Positions 17,696 through 27,958 of a stretch of 64,000 nucleotides of DNA are shown here, one piece after another (the stretch's first letter is position 1; every line of letters begins with the position of its first letter). The position numbers and the translations under genes were made by a program. Below the pieces are notes generated by a model. That model had not been told where the DNA came from, searched no databases, and was given only the letters and a program-made list of their open reading frames with translations. The stretch comes from Burkholderia thailandensis E264. GTDB lineage: Bacteria > Pseudomonadota > Gammaproteobacteria > Burkholderiales > Burkholderiaceae. The stretch covers positions 620,001 through 684,000 of the forward strand of contig NC_007650.1 of NCBI RefSeq assembly GCF_000012365.1, in the 5' to 3' direction.

Positions 17696-18730
17696 ATGGC
17701 TGAAGAACAACAAGCGAAAATCATCAACGAGGGCAGGCGCGGTTTTCTCGCGCGTTCGTCGGCATGGCCGGTGGGGATGCTGATGTTGCCGCTTGCCGGC
17801 TGCGGCGACGGCGACGGCGTCGTGCCGTCCGCGCACGCGCAGGATGCGCCGCAGCCGCCGGGCGCGGGCTACGCGATCGATCGCTCGATCCAGTCGCCGA
17901 ATCAGGATTCGCGGGTGCGCACGCTCGTGCTGCATTACACCGCGCAGACGCTCGCGGATTCGATCGCCTCGCTGACGAGCCCGCAGCGGCAGGTCAGCTC
18001 GCACTATCTGGTGCCCGACGCGCCCGACGGCGGCGAGCGCTTCAAGGTCTTCGAACTCGTGCCGGAAGCGCGCCGCGCATGGCACGCGGGCGTTAGCTAC
18101 TGGCAGGGCGACCGGATGCTCAACGCGGGCTCGGTTGGCATCGAGATCGTCAATCTCGGTTTTCCGCCGGAGGACGAAAACCTGCCGCTGATGAACCGGC
18201 GCTGGTATCCGTATCCGGACGCGCAGGTCGCGGTGTTCGGCGCGCTCGCCGCCGAGGTCGTCGCGCGGCATCAGGTGCTGCCGCACAAGGTCGTCGGGCA
18301 CTCGGACGTCGCGCCTGGCCGCAAGACCGATCCGGGGCCGCTGTTCCCGTGGAAGAAACTCTACGATCAATACAAGATCGGTGCATGGCCGGAGACGGAG
18401 GCCGTCGATTACTACCGGACCAACCGGCCGTTCGCGGGGGACGTCGCAAGTCTGCAGTCGAAGCTGCTCGCGTACGGCTACGATGCGCCGCAGACGGGCA
18501 CGCTCGACGTGCAGACCGTCAACGTCGTGTCGGCGTTCCAGATGCACTTCCGGCCGTCGCGCTACGACGGCGTGCCGGATGTCGAAACCGTGGCGATTCT
18601 CGATGCGCTGCTCGAGAAGTACTTCAACCGCGGCCGATCGATCAACAAGCAGGCGCTGCCGGGCGCGACGGCGCCGGCGGGCGAGAAGGGCAGCGACGTC
18701 TGGCCGCTCGCGCCCGCGTCGCCGCGCTGA
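17696..18730 (+). CDS. N-acetylmuramoyl-L-alanine amidase lipoprotein with peptidoglycan-binding domain
   Basis: Periplasmic cell-wall hydrolase of 344 residues, AmiD-like. The N-terminus has a twin-arginine-like signal (GRRGFLARS) leading to a lipobox LAGC near residue 35, so it may be a Tat-exported lipoprotein. The Amidase_2 domain (about 65-220) shows zinc-ligand contexts: LVLHYTAQ, then VVGHSDVAPGRKTDPGPLFPW with the conserved His, Lys and Asp. A peptidoglycan-binding domain follows (about 240-310, LQSKLLAYGYDAPQTGTLD). It cleaves the amide between muramic acid and the stem peptide, and a role in wall recycling is likely. It is a single gene. Confidence 0.9.
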   Translation: MAEEQQAKIINEGRRGFLARSSAWPVGMLMLPLAGCGDGDGVVPSAHAQDAPQPPGAGYAIDRSIQSPNQDSRVRTLVLHYTAQTLADSIASLTSPQRQVSSHYLVPDAPDGGERFKVFELVPEARRAWHAGVSYWQGDRMLNAGSVGIEIVNLGFPPEDENLPLMNRRWYPYPDAQVAVFGALAAEVVARHQVLPHKVVGHSDVAPGRKTDPGPLFPWKKLYDQYKIGAWPETEAVDYYRTNRPFAGDVASLQSKLLAYGYDAPQTGTLDVQTVNVVSAFQMHFRPSRYDGVPDVETVAILDALLEKYFNRGRSINKQALPGATAPAGEKGSDVWPLAPASPR

Positions 18731-19000
18731 CGCGATGGGCACGCGCGCGCCGCGCCCGATGCGGCGCGGCCGGCGCCAGCCCTCGGCCGCTTCCCGCGTC
18801 GTCGTTTCCCGCCTCGCGGCTTTCCGCCTCGCCGCGACGGCTATCGGCGACATTGAAAAAGCCTATTGGGTGAGTCGCGCGCGAGCGCCTAGATTGAAAT
18901 GCACGGTGCCCCAGCGGCGGCAGCCGAGCTGCGCATCGTTCCCCACAATCGTTCATCCGGCCCGGCGCCGTGCGCGCCGGCGTCGGACACGGAGGCGCAG

Positions 19001-19423
19001 ATGGCACAGCTCAAGGGCAGCAAGACCGAAGAGAATCTGAAATACGCGTTCGCCGGCGAGTCGCAGGCGAATCGCCGCTACCTGTATTTCGCATCGAAGG
19101 CGGACGTCGAGGGACAGAACGACATCGCCGCGCTGTTCCGCTCGACCGCCGAAGGCGAAACCGGCCACGCGCACGGCCACCTCGAATACCTGGAAGCAGT
19201 CGGCGATCCGGCGACGGGTTTGCCGTTCGGCACTTCCCGCCAGAATCTGCAATCGGCGATCGCGGGCGAGACGCACGAGTACACCGACATGTACCCGGGC
19301 ATGGCGAAGACCGCGCGCGACGAAGGCTTCGAAGAAATCGCGAACTGGTTCGAGACGCTCGCGAAAGCGGAGCGCAGCCACGCGAACCGGTACACGAAAG
19401 CGCTCGACGGGCTCGTCGACTGA
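19001..19423 (+). CDS. rubrerythrin (no rubredoxin domain)
   Basis: A 140-residue diiron protein of the rubrerythrin family; it lacks the C-terminal rubredoxin domain, as in many proteobacterial forms. The ferritin-like four-helix bundle carries two EXXH-type ligand sets: GETGHAHGH near residue 50 and [11 protein letters not shown] near residue 122, plus [13 protein letters not shown] and AGETHEY. It acts in peroxide reduction, accepting electrons from partner Fe-S proteins. The start ATG follows ggaggcg. It heads the conserved rubrerythrin/Fe-S oxidoreductase/DUF3501 cluster. Confidence 0.93.
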
Positions 19424-19533
19424 GCGCGGCGCTCGCCGGTTCGCGCGCGCACGAGCGCTGCCGGGCCAGCCGGACGCGGCCGCGCGATCCGGCGCAACGC
19501 GCGCGGCCGCGCGCAACGTGATGGAGCCGCCCC

Positions 19534-20871
19534 ATGTCCCACCGAGAAGGCAGTCTGGAGGCCCCGACCCGGCACCCGCTCGATTGGCGTTCGGAAGCGT
19601 TCTACGACCCGGCCGGGATCGACGCCGAGATTACCCGCGTGTTCGACATTTGCGCCGGCTGCAGGCGCTGCGTGTCGCTATGCGGCGCGTTTCCGACGCT
19701 GTTTGATCTCGTCGATGAAACCGATACGGGCGAAGCCCATGCGGCGGACCCGAAATCGTTCGGCAAGGTCGTCGACCAGTGCTACCTGTGCGACCTCTGC
19801 TACATGACGAAATGCCCGTACGTGCCGCCGCATCCGTGGAACGTCGATTTTCCGCATCTGATGCTGCGGGCGAAGGCCGCGCGCTACAAGCGCAACGAAG
19901 TCAGGCTGCGCGACAAGCTGCTGTCGAATACCGACATGCTCGGCCATTTCGCCGGCATCCCGATCGTCACGCAAACCGTCAATGCGGCGAACCGCACGCC
20001 CGCGCTGCGCGGCGCGCTCGAGGCGACGTTCGGCGTCGACCGGCGTGCGTGGCTGCCGCCGTTCGCGTCGCGCAAGTTCCGTCGCGCCGCGCGGCGCTCG
20101 TCCGTCTCTCCAGCGCGCGACGGCGAGCGCACGCCGGGGCGCGTCGCGATCTACGCGACCTGCTACGTGAACTACAACGAGCCGGGCATCGGCCACGACC
20201 TGCTCGCGGTGCTCGCGCATAACGACATCCCGTACGAACTCGTCGCGAGCGAGGCGTGCTGCGGGATGCCGCTGCTCGAGCAGGGCAATCTCGAAGGCGT
20301 CGCCGCGAAGAAGGCGGCGAACATCCCCGTGCTCGCCCGCTACGCGCGGGAAGGCCATGCGCTGATCGGCGCGATTCCGAGTTGCGTGCTGATGTACAAG
20401 AGCGAGCTGCCGCTGATGTTCCCCGACGATCCCGATGTGCGCGCGGTCGCCGACGCGTTCTGGGACCCGTTCGAATACGTGATCGCGCGCCATCGCGACG
20501 GGCTGCTGAAGACCGATTTCGAGCATGAGCTCGGCGTCGTGTCGTATCACGTGCCGTGTCATTCGCGCGTGCAGAACATCGGGCGCAAGGCCGCTGACGC
20601 GCTGTCGCTCGTGCCGGGCACGAAGGTGAACGTCATCGAGCGTTGCTCGGGCCACGCCGGCACGTTCGGCGTGAAGCGGGAATTCCACGCGCAGGCGCTG
20701 AAGATCGGCGCGCCGGTGTTCAAGTCGATCGCGGAGCAGACACCCGACTACATGTCGTCCGATTGCGCGCTCGCGGGGCACCATATCGAAGAGGGCATCG
20801 GCGCGAAAGGCGTCGAGCCGCCGCCCTTCGCGCATCCGATCACGTTGCTGCGCAAGGCGTACGGCATCTGA
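19534..20871 (+). CDS. Fe-S oxidoreductase, GlpC/heterodisulfide-reductase-like
   Basis: A 445-residue protein with two [4Fe-4S] ferredoxin-like motifs near residues 40-85 ([15 protein letters not shown] and [13 protein letters not shown]) and the C-terminal CCG-domain region, seen as [28 protein letters not shown] and [10 protein letters not shown]. This is the arrangement of GlpC and of HdrD/lactate-utilisation subunits, although the CCG motifs are diverged. It sits between rubrerythrin and DUF3501 with 110- and 26-base gaps. It is probably the electron-transfer partner of rubrerythrin; the electron donor is not visible. Confidence 0.88.
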   Translation: MSHREGSLEAPTRHPLDWRSEAFYDPAGIDAEITRVFDICAGCRRCVSLCGAFPTLFDLVDETDTGEAHAADPKSFGKVVDQCYLCDLCYMTKCPYVPPHPWNVDFPHLMLRAKAARYKRNEVRLRDKLLSNTDMLGHFAGIPIVTQTVNAANRTPALRGALEATFGVDRRAWLPPFASRKFRRAARRSSVSPARDGERTPGRVAIYATCYVNYNEPGIGHDLLAVLAHNDIPYELVASEACCGMPLLEQGNLEGVAAKKAANIPVLARYAREGHALIGAIPSCVLMYKSELPLMFPDDPDVRAVADAFWDPFEYVIARHRDGLLKTDFEHELGVVSYHVPCHSRVQNIGRKAADALSLVPGTKVNVIERCSGHAGTFGVKREFHAQALKIGAPVFKSIAEQTPDYMSSDCALAGHHIEEGIGAKGVEPPPFAHPITLLRKAYGI

Positions 20872-20896
20872 GCGCACCCCGGACGAGGACCACGAC

Positions 20897-21478
20897 ATGA
20901 CGCTCACCCGCGATTCGCTGCTGACGCTCGAGGCGTACGCGAAAGTGCGCCGCGACGAACGTGCGCGCGTGATCGAGCACAAGAAGCGCCGCGCCGTCTC
21001 GATCGGCAATCATCTTCGCCTGCTGTTCGAAGACGAAACGACGATCCGCTACCAGATCCACGAGATGCTGCACATCGAGAAGATTTTCGACGAGGACGGC
21101 ATCCAGGCCGAGCTCGATGCCTATCTGCCGCTCGTGCCGGACGGCAGCAATCTCAAAGCGACGCTGCAGATCGAATACGAAAACGAGGCGCAGCGACGCG
21201 CGGCGCTTGCGCGCCTGATCGGCATCGAGGGTCGCGTGTTTCTCGTCGTCGACGATGAGACGCCTGTCTATGCGATCGCCGACGAGGATCTCGAACGCGA
21301 CACCGGGGTGAAGACGTCCGCCGTGCACTTCGTGCGCTTCGAACTCGGCCGCGCGATGAAGGCGAAGCTCAAGGCGGGCGTGCCGCTGTCCATCGGCTGC
21401 GACCATCCTAACTATCCGGTACAAACGACGAGAGTCGATCCGGACGTTGCCGCCTCGCTCGCCGGCGATCTGGACTGA
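20897..21478 (+). CDS. DUF3501 family protein
   Basis: A 193-residue protein recognised as DUF3501 from its start (LTRDSLLTLEAYAKVR) and the segment FEDETTIRYQIHEMLHIEKIFDEDGIQAELDAY. It regularly follows rubrerythrin and a GlpC-like Fe-S protein, as here (26 bases downstream), which implies a shared role in peroxide defence or diiron/Fe-S handling. Biochemical function unknown. The GC content falls sharply right after its stop. Confidence 0.9.
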   Translation: MTLTRDSLLTLEAYAKVRRDERARVIEHKKRRAVSIGNHLRLLFEDETTIRYQIHEMLHIEKIFDEDGIQAELDAYLPLVPDGSNLKATLQIEYENEAQRRAALARLIGIEGRVFLVVDDETPVYAIADEDLERDTGVKTSAVHFVRFELGRAMKAKLKAGVPLSIGCDHPNYPVQTTRVDPDVAASLAGDLD

Positions 21479-22063
21479 GCACGCGAGCGCGCGGCGTGCG
21501 TGAACGGAGCTGGCATCGGTCGCATTCAATCAATTATGAGATTGCGTGTAATGAAAAGTATAACGATTGGAAAAGGATTTAATTACCGATCAATAAACAA
21601 TTTGTCACGTATTTTCCCTTGATTTACCGATGTTGCAACGGCATCGGAAAATGCTGCCGCTCAGCGTGGGAGCTGGTGCAGAAACCCGTCTTTCGTGTAG
21701 TTTTCATCTTCCCTTCATCCTTGCTGGACGGTGCTTTCGAGCCGATGTAAATAAAACGTCATAAAAATAGAAAAGAAAAGCTGACCCTGGTTGGCGACTT
21801 TCTTGTTTCAGTGCGTAACATGATGCCGTTGTCATATTGAGATAAACCCTGATGATGGTATGCTTCATGCACAAAAAATATCGCATACGAGTGAGACAGT
21901 GGTTCGTGCGTCATCGTCGGGAGCCGCGGCACCTTGTTTGTGCTTAGCGCGCCGGCGTGCACAACCGAATAGCGTCCATGTGCAACCTGGCCGCGGTCAT
22001 GAGCGCGATTCGCTCGCGACCGTGCCGCCAATCGCAGCCCGGCCTGGCTGCGTGGAGAGATCT
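21479..22063. other. AT-rich intergenic region
   Basis: About 585 bases with much lower GC than anything nearby, especially 21520-21890. It holds a short inverted repeat (ccgatg/catcgg, 21627-21647) but no open frame with a recognisable product. It probably carries the promoter of the next gene; AT-rich sequence of this kind in a GC-rich genome is a likely H-NS-type silencing target or a remnant of acquired DNA. Confidence 0.5.
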
Positions 22064-23071
22064 ATGTTCTTCGATGAGCTAAACGATGAGGAGTGGGCCC
22101 GTCTGTCGACGTTGATCGCCGATGAACCCATCCGACTGAACCGACGAGGACGTCCGCGTGCGGAGAATCGGGTCGTCGCGAACGCGGTGCTATGGATTCT
22201 CACCACGGGCGAACCGTGGTCGAAGCTGCCCGGCCGCTATCCGTCCGGCCCGACGTGCCGGCGCCGCTTCGAAGAATGGCTTGCGAGCGGCACGCTCGGC
22301 GAGATGGTGAGAGTGCTGTCCGAAGAGAGCGGTCGCGCGTTTGCCTACGTGCCGCCGCCGCCCGAGCCCGTCGCGCCCGTGCGGCGCGCGGAGCAGGCCG
22401 CCGATTGCGACCGCCTGCGCGGCGTGTTTTGGCAAAACCCCGAGTCGTGGCAATTGCCTGTCGCTCAGACGGACGTTTGCCGTCCGGGCGTGGGCGTGAA
22501 CGTCCGCCGCTTCGCGAGCGAAGACGATGAAGACGGGCCGCGCGATGCCGAGACGCCGCATGACCGAGGCTTCACCGTGCCGGGCGCGGCCGTGCGCGAT
22601 CATGCGCACGGCGGCCGCGCGCACGCCGCGTCGTTCAGCTTCGCGACGCACGCGCCGCAGACCGAAACCTATCGCGGCTATACCGTATACGGCATCGCGC
22701 AGCCGGTGCAGAACCTGATGTATCGCGCGTGGGCGGAGATCGTGCAGGACGATCGGCGCGTCGAGCGCTCGGGTCTCATCGGGCCGCGCTTCACCGATGC
22801 CGAATCGGCCGAGCAGTATGCGCTCGACTGGGCACGTCAATGGATCGATCGCCAATGCGCCGGCGCGCCGAGTGCGCGCGAAGCGTCGGCACCCGACGCC
22901 GGGCAGGCGGGCAAATCGGTGCCGACGATCGCCGGGCTGTCCGCGCTCGCGATGGCCGAAACCAACATCAAGCACTTCGCGGCCGAGCGGCGCCGTGCGC
23001 TGGCGGAGGGCCGCGGCGATGCGTCGCAAGTGCAGATCGACCGGCACGAGTACGCCTATCGCGTCGGTTGA
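22064..23071 (+). CDS. IS5-type transposase N-terminal domain fused to an unknown C-terminal domain
   Basis: A 335-residue protein. Residues 1-85 match the DUF4096/IS5-family transposase N-terminus (MFFDELNDEEWARLSTLIAD, then LNRRGRPRAENRVVANAVLW and SKLPGRYPSGPTCRRRFEEW), but no DDE catalytic domain follows. Instead there is a Pro/Ala-rich linker and a distinct domain at about 195-275 (TYRGYTVYGIAQPVQ, SGLIGPRFTDAESAEQYALDWA), then a basic tail. There are no terminal inverted repeats around it, and the frame is intact with host-like codon use. ATG 22064 follows tggagaga. It points toward the convergent bceA gene, 72 bases away. Likely a domesticated DNA-binding protein; a role in exopolysaccharide control is a guess from position. 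Confidence 0.75.
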   Translation: MFFDELNDEEWARLSTLIADEPIRLNRRGRPRAENRVVANAVLWILTTGEPWSKLPGRYPSGPTCRRRFEEWLASGTLGEMVRVLSEESGRAFAYVPPPPEPVAPVRRAEQAADCDRLRGVFWQNPESWQLPVAQTDVCRPGVGVNVRRFASEDDEDGPRDAETPHDRGFTVPGAAVRDHAHGGRAHAASFSFATHAPQTETYRGYTVYGIAQPVQNLMYRAWAEIVQDDRRVERSGLIGPRFTDAESAEQYALDWARQWIDRQCAGAPSAREASAPDAGQAGKSVPTIAGLSALAMAETNIKHFAAERRRALAEGRGDASQVQIDRHEYAYRVG

Positions 23072-23143
23072 GCGCGGCGCCGCGCCGAGCCGCGCGGCAC
23101 GCTCGCGCGCGGGCCGCGCGGCCGCTTCGGCGCGGCCGTTTCG

Positions 23144-24658
23144 TCAGTGTCGACCATAGTTGTCTTCGAAGCGGACGATGTCGTCTTCTCCGAGATACGA
23201 GCCCGATTGCACTTCGATCAGCTCGAGCGGCATCTTGCCGGGATTCTCGAGCCGATGCGACACGCCGAGCGGAATGTAGGTCGACTCGTTCTCGGACAGC
23301 AGGAACGTTTCGTCGCCGCGCGTGATGCGCGCGGTGCCGCGCACGACGATCCAGTGCTCCGCGCGATGGTGATGCATCTGCAGCGACAGGCGCGCGCCCG
23401 GCTTGACGACGATCCGCTTCACCTGGAAGCGCTCGCCGCTGTCGACCGAGTCGTAATGCCCCCACGGGCGATGCACTTTCCGGTGTTCGGACGCTTCCGT
23501 GCCGGACTCCGCCTTCAGGCGCCCGACGATTTTCTTCACGTCCTGCACGTGCGCGCGATCGGCGACGAGAATCGCATCAGGCGTCTCGACGACGACGAGA
23601 TTCTGCGTGCCGACGCAGGCGATCAGGCGTCCTTCCGAATGCGCGAACGTCGACGATGCCTGCTCGAAGCACACGCGGCCGCGGGCGACATTGCCTTCGT
23701 CGTCCTTGTCGCTGATCTGCCAGAGCGCATCCCATGATCCGACGTCGGACCAGCCGGCGTCGAGCGGCACGACGACGCCCTCGCACACCGCGGGCAGGTT
23801 CGACAGCGGTTCCATCACCGCGTAGTCGATCGAGTTCGACGGCGATGCGGCGAAGCTGTCGCGATCGACGCGGAAGAACGGACCGTCGACGCTGCCGAGC
23901 TCGACGGCGCGCGCGCACGCTTCGTGGATCGCGGGCTGGAAGTGGCGAATCGCCTTCAGCCATACCGAGGCGCGAACGATGAAGATGCCGCTGTTCCACC
24001 AATATTCGCCCGACGCGACATATTGCCGGGCGAGTTCGAGATGCGGCTTTTCGACGAAGCGGTCGAGCTTCCTGACCGCGACGCCGAGCTCGGCGTCGCT
24101 CGCGCTCGCGGCGGCCCCGACGCGGATATAGCCGTAGCCCGTCTCCGCGCGCGCCGGCACGATGCCGAGCGTCGCGATCATCCCTTGCTCGGCGCAGCGC
24201 ACGCCCGCGGCGACCGCTTGCTGGAAGCGCGCGATGTCGGCGACCGCGTGATCGGCGGGCATCACGGTCAAGACTGCGTCGTCGCCGTCCGCGACCGCGC
24301 GCAGCGCGGCGATCGTCAACGCCGGCGCGGTGTCGCGGCCGAGCGGCTCGAGCAGGAGCGTCGCGTCCTTGCCCGCGAGCCGCAATTGCTCGGCGGTCGT
24401 GAAGCGATGCTCCTCGCCGCACACGATGATCATTCGTTCGGATACCGGATGAGCGCCCGACAGGCCGTCGAGGCGGCGTGCGGTCGATTGCAGCAGCGAT
24501 TCGTCGCCGAGCAGATTGATCAGTTGCTTGGGATGACGCTCGCGCGACATCGGCCAGAGGCGCGTGCCCGAGCCTCCGGCCAAGACGACGGGCTGCACGG
24601 CGACGCGCGTGCCGGCGGTGCAAGCGGACCGGGCGTCCGCGGCGAGCGTGGCGTTCAT
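23144..24658 (-). CDS. bceA: bifunctional mannose-1-phosphate guanylyltransferase / mannose-6-phosphate isomerase
   Basis: Type II PMI/GMP enzyme of 504 residues making GDP-mannose for the exopolysaccharide. The N-terminal nucleotidyltransferase domain has GGSGTRLWPMSRERHPKQ near residue 28 and FVEKPHLE; the C-terminal cupin isomerase domain (about 385-500) has RPWGHYDSVDSGERF, LSLQMHHHRAEHWIVV (metal-binding His cluster) and the terminal ENESTYIPLGVSHRLENPG. Start: ATG at 24658 after gaggagtg; an upstream in-frame extension is rejected. It is transcribed divergently from bceB, as in the cepacian locus of other Burkholderia. Confidence 0.93.
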   Translation of the reverse strand: MNATLAADARSACTAGTRVAVQPVVLAGGSGTRLWPMSRERHPKQLINLLGDESLLQSTARRLDGLSGAHPVSERMIIVCGEEHRFTTAEQLRLAGKDATLLLEPLGRDTAPALTIAALRAVADGDDAVLTVMPADHAVADIARFQQAVAAGVRCAEQGMIATLGIVPARAETGYGYIRVGAAASASDAELGVAVRKLDRFVEKPHLELARQYVASGEYWWNSGIFIVRASVWLKAIRHFQPAIHEACARAVELGSVDGPFFRVDRDSFAASPSNSIDYAVMEPLSNLPAVCEGVVVPLDAGWSDVGSWDALWQISDKDDEGNVARGRVCFEQASSTFAHSEGRLIACVGTQNLVVVETPDAILVADRAHVQDVKKIVGRLKAESGTEASEHRKVHRPWGHYDSVDSGERFQVKRIVVKPGARLSLQMHHHRAEHWIVVRGTARITRGDETFLLSENESTYIPLGVSHRLENPGKMPLELIEVQSGSYLGEDDIVRFEDNYGRH

Positions 24659-25086
24659 GTTGACACTCCTCGAGTACAAGACTGTCCCGACGTTGTAGCA
24701 CGACGTAAATCGACAATAAAAGAATCGGGCGGATTCGCCTGATCGTCGGCATGTGATCGTGCGGTGCACACAGATTGCATGAAGTGCATGCGAACAAATG
24801 AATAAAAAATTAGAAAAATATTGGGTTTCTACCAGCTCGAGCCGCGCTGGGAAAGGCTATCCGGCGGTTCTTCATATCTTCTGGTTGTCTATCCGGAAGA
24901 TTGATTCGGAAAAACATGCTGGCGGAAAAGCGGCGTGCCCGCGAAAAAATTTCCGATTATTTTTAGAAATACTTGTGCGCTTGCGGGAGGAATTTTCTTG
25001 CCGGTTCAATAACGTCTTGCAATGTTTAAATCGGATGCACGTCGACGAGATGTGTGCTGCCGGTTTCCGTCTCACGAGGAAGAATC
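24659..25086. promoter_or_regulatory. AT-rich divergent promoter region of the bce locus
   Basis: 428 bases between the divergent bceA and bceB starts, much less GC-rich than the genes. It contains a direct repeat TGCATG-AAG-TGCATG near 24776-24790. I see no ops/JUMPstart element. A 102-codon open frame inside has atypical codon use and no domain. This is where control of both bce transcripts should act. Confidence 0.55.
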
Positions 25087-26469
25087 ATGTTGAGCGTGCT
25101 GGCTAGGATGATCGATATCACGATGGCGGTGGCGGGCGCAATGATCGCCGCCATGATCCATCGCGGCGGCTTCGTGTGGCTCGACGACCTGCAACGCACG
25201 GTCGTCGTGTTCGACTGCATGCTCGTCGTCGTGTTTTTCCCGGCGTTCGGCATTTATCAGTCGTGGCGCGGCAAGCCGGTGTTCGGGCTCATGTGGCGCG
25301 TGTCGGTCGCGTGGCTCGTCGTCGAGGGCGCGGGCATCCTGATGAGCTTCAGCGTTCACCATGCGGGCGAACTGTCGCGCTTGTGGCTCGGCTACTGGGC
25401 GATGGCGACGATCACGCTGCTCGTCGCGTCGAAGGCCTGCGTGTACGCGGTGCTGCGGCAATTGCGGCGCGGCGGCTACAACCACAAGTCGGTTGCCATC
25501 GTCGGCAGCGCGCAGGCGAGCGCGACGAAGCGGCTCGTCGCGCACATGCGGGCGCGTCCGGACGCGGGCTTCAATCCGGTGTGCATCTATGACGAGCATG
25601 GCGACGCATCGATGGCCGGCATCGACGGCATCGCGATCGAGCGCCGCTTCGGCGACCTCGTGCGCCACGTGCGCAGCCGCGAGATCGGCGAACTGTGGCT
25701 CGTGCTGCCGCTTTCGGAGGAGCCGCAGATTCACCGGATCGTCACCGAGTTCCGAAACGATTTCGTCAACATTCGTTTCGTGCCGGACGTGCGCAGCCTG
25801 TCGTTCTTCAATCAGGAAGTGATCGAGCTGCTCGGCGTGCCCGCGATCAATCTCGCCGCCTCGCCGATCACCGACGTGCGGATTCTGCCGAAGTTCGTGT
25901 TCGACCGGCTGTTCGCGCTCGCCGCGCTCATGATGCTGTCGCCTGCGATGCTCGTGATCGCGCTGCTCGTGAAGCTCACGTCGCCGGGCCCCGTGTTCTT
26001 CCGGCAGACGCGCAAGGGCATCGACGGCAACGAGTTCGAGATCTACAAGTTCCGCTCGATGAAAGTGCATCAGGAAGCGGCGGGGAAGATCACGCAGGCG
26101 AAGAAGAACGATTCGCGCGTGACGACCGTCGGCCGTTTCCTGCGCCGCACGAGCCTCGACGAGCTGCCGCAGTTCATCAATGTGCTGAGGGGCGAGATGT
26201 CGGTGGTCGGCCCGCGTCCGCACGCGCTCGAGCACGACGACATCTACAAGGATCTCGTCAAGGGTTACATGTTCCGCTACCGGATCAAGCCGGGCATCAC
26301 CGGCTGGGCGCAAATCAACGGCTTTCGCGGCGAGACCGACCGCATCGAAAAGATGATGGGCCGCGTGAAGCTCGATCTGTATTACATGCAGAACTGGTCG
26401 TTCTGGCTCGACATCAAGATCGTCGCGCTGACGCTGTGGAAGGGCTTCACCGGCAGCAACGCGTACTGA
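25087..26469 (+). CDS. bceB: undecaprenyl-phosphate glycosyl-1-phosphate transferase (initiating enzyme)
   Basis: Polyisoprenyl-phosphate hexose-1-phosphate transferase of 460 residues that starts the repeat unit by loading the first sugar phosphate on undecaprenyl phosphate in the inner membrane. Four N-terminal helices (about 5-115), a soluble domain (130-270), a fifth membrane segment ([20 protein letters not shown]) and the catalytic bacterial-sugar-transferase domain with [36 protein letters not shown] and [20 protein letters not shown] 25087 follows gaggaagaatc. First gene of the bceB-K run. Confidence 0.93.
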   Translation: MLSVLARMIDITMAVAGAMIAAMIHRGGFVWLDDLQRTVVVFDCMLVVVFFPAFGIYQSWRGKPVFGLMWRVSVAWLVVEGAGILMSFSVHHAGELSRLWLGYWAMATITLLVASKACVYAVLRQLRRGGYNHKSVAIVGSAQASATKRLVAHMRARPDAGFNPVCIYDEHGDASMAGIDGIAIERRFGDLVRHVRSREIGELWLVLPLSEEPQIHRIVTEFRNDFVNIRFVPDVRSLSFFNQEVIELLGVPAINLAASPITDVRILPKFVFDRLFALAALMMLSPAMLVIALLVKLTSPGPVFFRQTRKGIDGNEFEIYKFRSMKVHQEAAGKITQAKKNDSRVTTVGRFLRRTSLDELPQFINVLRGEMSVVGPRPHALEHDDIYKDLVKGYMFRYRIKPGITGWAQINGFRGETDRIEKMMGRVKLDLYYMQNWSFWLDIKIVALTLWKGFTGSNAY

Positions 26470-26515
26470 GCGCGGCATCGCGTTTTACGACTCACTGGGC
26501 AAAGAGGTGCGACAG

Positions 26516-27937
26516 ATGAATCTGACTATCATCGGCAGCGGTTACGTAGGGCTCGTCACGGGCGCATGTCTCGCCGACATCGGCCACGACGTGTTCTGTC
26601 TCGACGTCGACAGCAAGAAGATCGACATCCTGAACGGCGGCGGCGTGCCGATCCACGAGCCGGGTCTCAAGGAGATCATCGCGCGCAACCGTTCGGCGGG
26701 CCGCCTGCAGTTCTCGACCGACGTCGAGGCGGCCGTCGCGCACGGCGACGTGCAGTTCATTGCGGTCGGCACGCCGCCCGACGAGGACGGCTCCGCGGAT
26801 CTGCAGTACGTGCTCGCCGCGGCGCGCAACATCGGCCGCCACATGCGGGGCTTCAAGGTGATCGTCGACAAATCGACGGTGCCCGTCGGCACGGCCGAGC
26901 GCGTGCGCGAGGCGGTTGCGCACGAGCTGAAGGCGCGCGGCGGCGACTCGATGTTCTCGGTCGTGTCGAATCCCGAATTCCTGAAGGAAGGCGCGGCGGT
27001 GGAGGATTTCACGCGGCCCGACCGGATCGTGATCGGCTGCGACGACGACGTTCCCGGCGAGCGCGCGCGCGAGCTGATGAAGAAGCTCTACGCGCCGTTC
27101 AATCGCAATCACGAGCGCACGCTCTACATGGACGTACGCTCGGCCGAATTCACGAAGTACGCGGCGAACGCGATGCTCGCGACGCGCATCTCGTTCATGA
27201 ACGAGCTCGCGAATCTCGCGGAGCGCTTCGGCGCCGATATCGAGGCGGTGCGGCGCGGGATCGGCTCCGATCCGCGCATCGGCTATCACTTTCTGTATGC
27301 GGGCTGCGGCTACGGCGGCTCGTGCTTTCCGAAGGACGTCGAAGCGTTGATCCGCACGGCGGCCGAGCACGGGCAGGCGCTGCGCGTGTTGCAGGCGGTG
27401 TCCGCCGTCAACGACGAGCAGAAGCACGTGCTCGCGAAGAAGGTGGTCGCGCGCTTCGGCGAGGATCTGACGGGCCGCCGCTTCGGCGTGTGGGGCCTCG
27501 CGTTCAAGCCGAACACCGACGACATGCGCGAGGCGCCGAGCCGCGCGCTGATCGCGGAGCTGTTGTCACGCGGCGCGCGCGTCGTTGCCTACGATCCGGT
27601 CGCGCAGGCGGAGGCGCGGCGCGTGATCGCGCTCGATCTGGGCGATCGCCCGGATGCGCTCGAGCGGCTCGCGTTCGCCGACGACGAGGCACAGGTTGCG
27701 CAGGACGCGGATGCGCTCGTGATCGTCACCGAATGGAAGGCGTTCAAGAGCCCGGACTTCGCCGCGCTCGGCAAGCGCTGGAAGACGCCCGTGATTTTCG
27801 ACGGACGCAATCTGTACGAGCCGGTCGCGATGCGCGAGCTCGGCATCGAGTATTACCCGATCGGGCGGCCCGGCGCCGCGGCGCGCACCGCGGCGGGCGG
27901 CCGGAACGCCGCTCGCACCGCGCGTGCCGGCGCGTGA
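26516..27937 (+). CDS. bceC: UDP-glucose 6-dehydrogenase
   Basis: Oxidises UDP-glucose to UDP-glucuronate, the acidic sugar precursor of cepacian. The protein has 473 residues: N-terminal NAD-binding Rossmann motif [20 protein letters not shown], the [12 protein letters not shown] segment, catalytic cysteine in [13 protein letters not shown] near residue 264, and a C-terminal UDP-binding domain ([17 protein letters not shown]). The C-terminal tail is Ala/Arg-rich. ATG 26516 follows aaagaggtg. It lies 46 bases after bceB. Confidence 0.94.
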   Translation: MNLTIIGSGYVGLVTGACLADIGHDVFCLDVDSKKIDILNGGGVPIHEPGLKEIIARNRSAGRLQFSTDVEAAVAHGDVQFIAVGTPPDEDGSADLQYVLAAARNIGRHMRGFKVIVDKSTVPVGTAERVREAVAHELKARGGDSMFSVVSNPEFLKEGAAVEDFTRPDRIVIGCDDDVPGERARELMKKLYAPFNRNHERTLYMDVRSAEFTKYAANAMLATRISFMNELANLAERFGADIEAVRRGIGSDPRIGYHFLYAGCGYGGSCFPKDVEALIRTAAEHGQALRVLQAVSAVNDEQKHVLAKKVVARFGEDLTGRRFGVWGLAFKPNTDDMREAPSRALIAELLSRGARVVAYDPVAQAEARRVIALDLGDRPDALERLAFADDEAQVAQDADALVIVTEWKAFKSPDFAALGKRWKTPVIFDGRNLYEPVAMRELGIEYYPIGRPGAAARTAAGGRNAARTARAGA

Positions 27938-27958
27938 CCGATCGGCGCGAGAGCGAGC

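Noticed and set aside
24659..25086. ops/JUMPstart element before the exopolysaccharide genes
   Set aside because: Looked for the ggcggtagcgt-type core in the bceA-bceB gap; not present.
24798..25106. 102-codon frame in the bceA-bceB gap
   Set aside because: AT-rich promoter region, no ribosome binding site and no domain; partly overlaps bceB.
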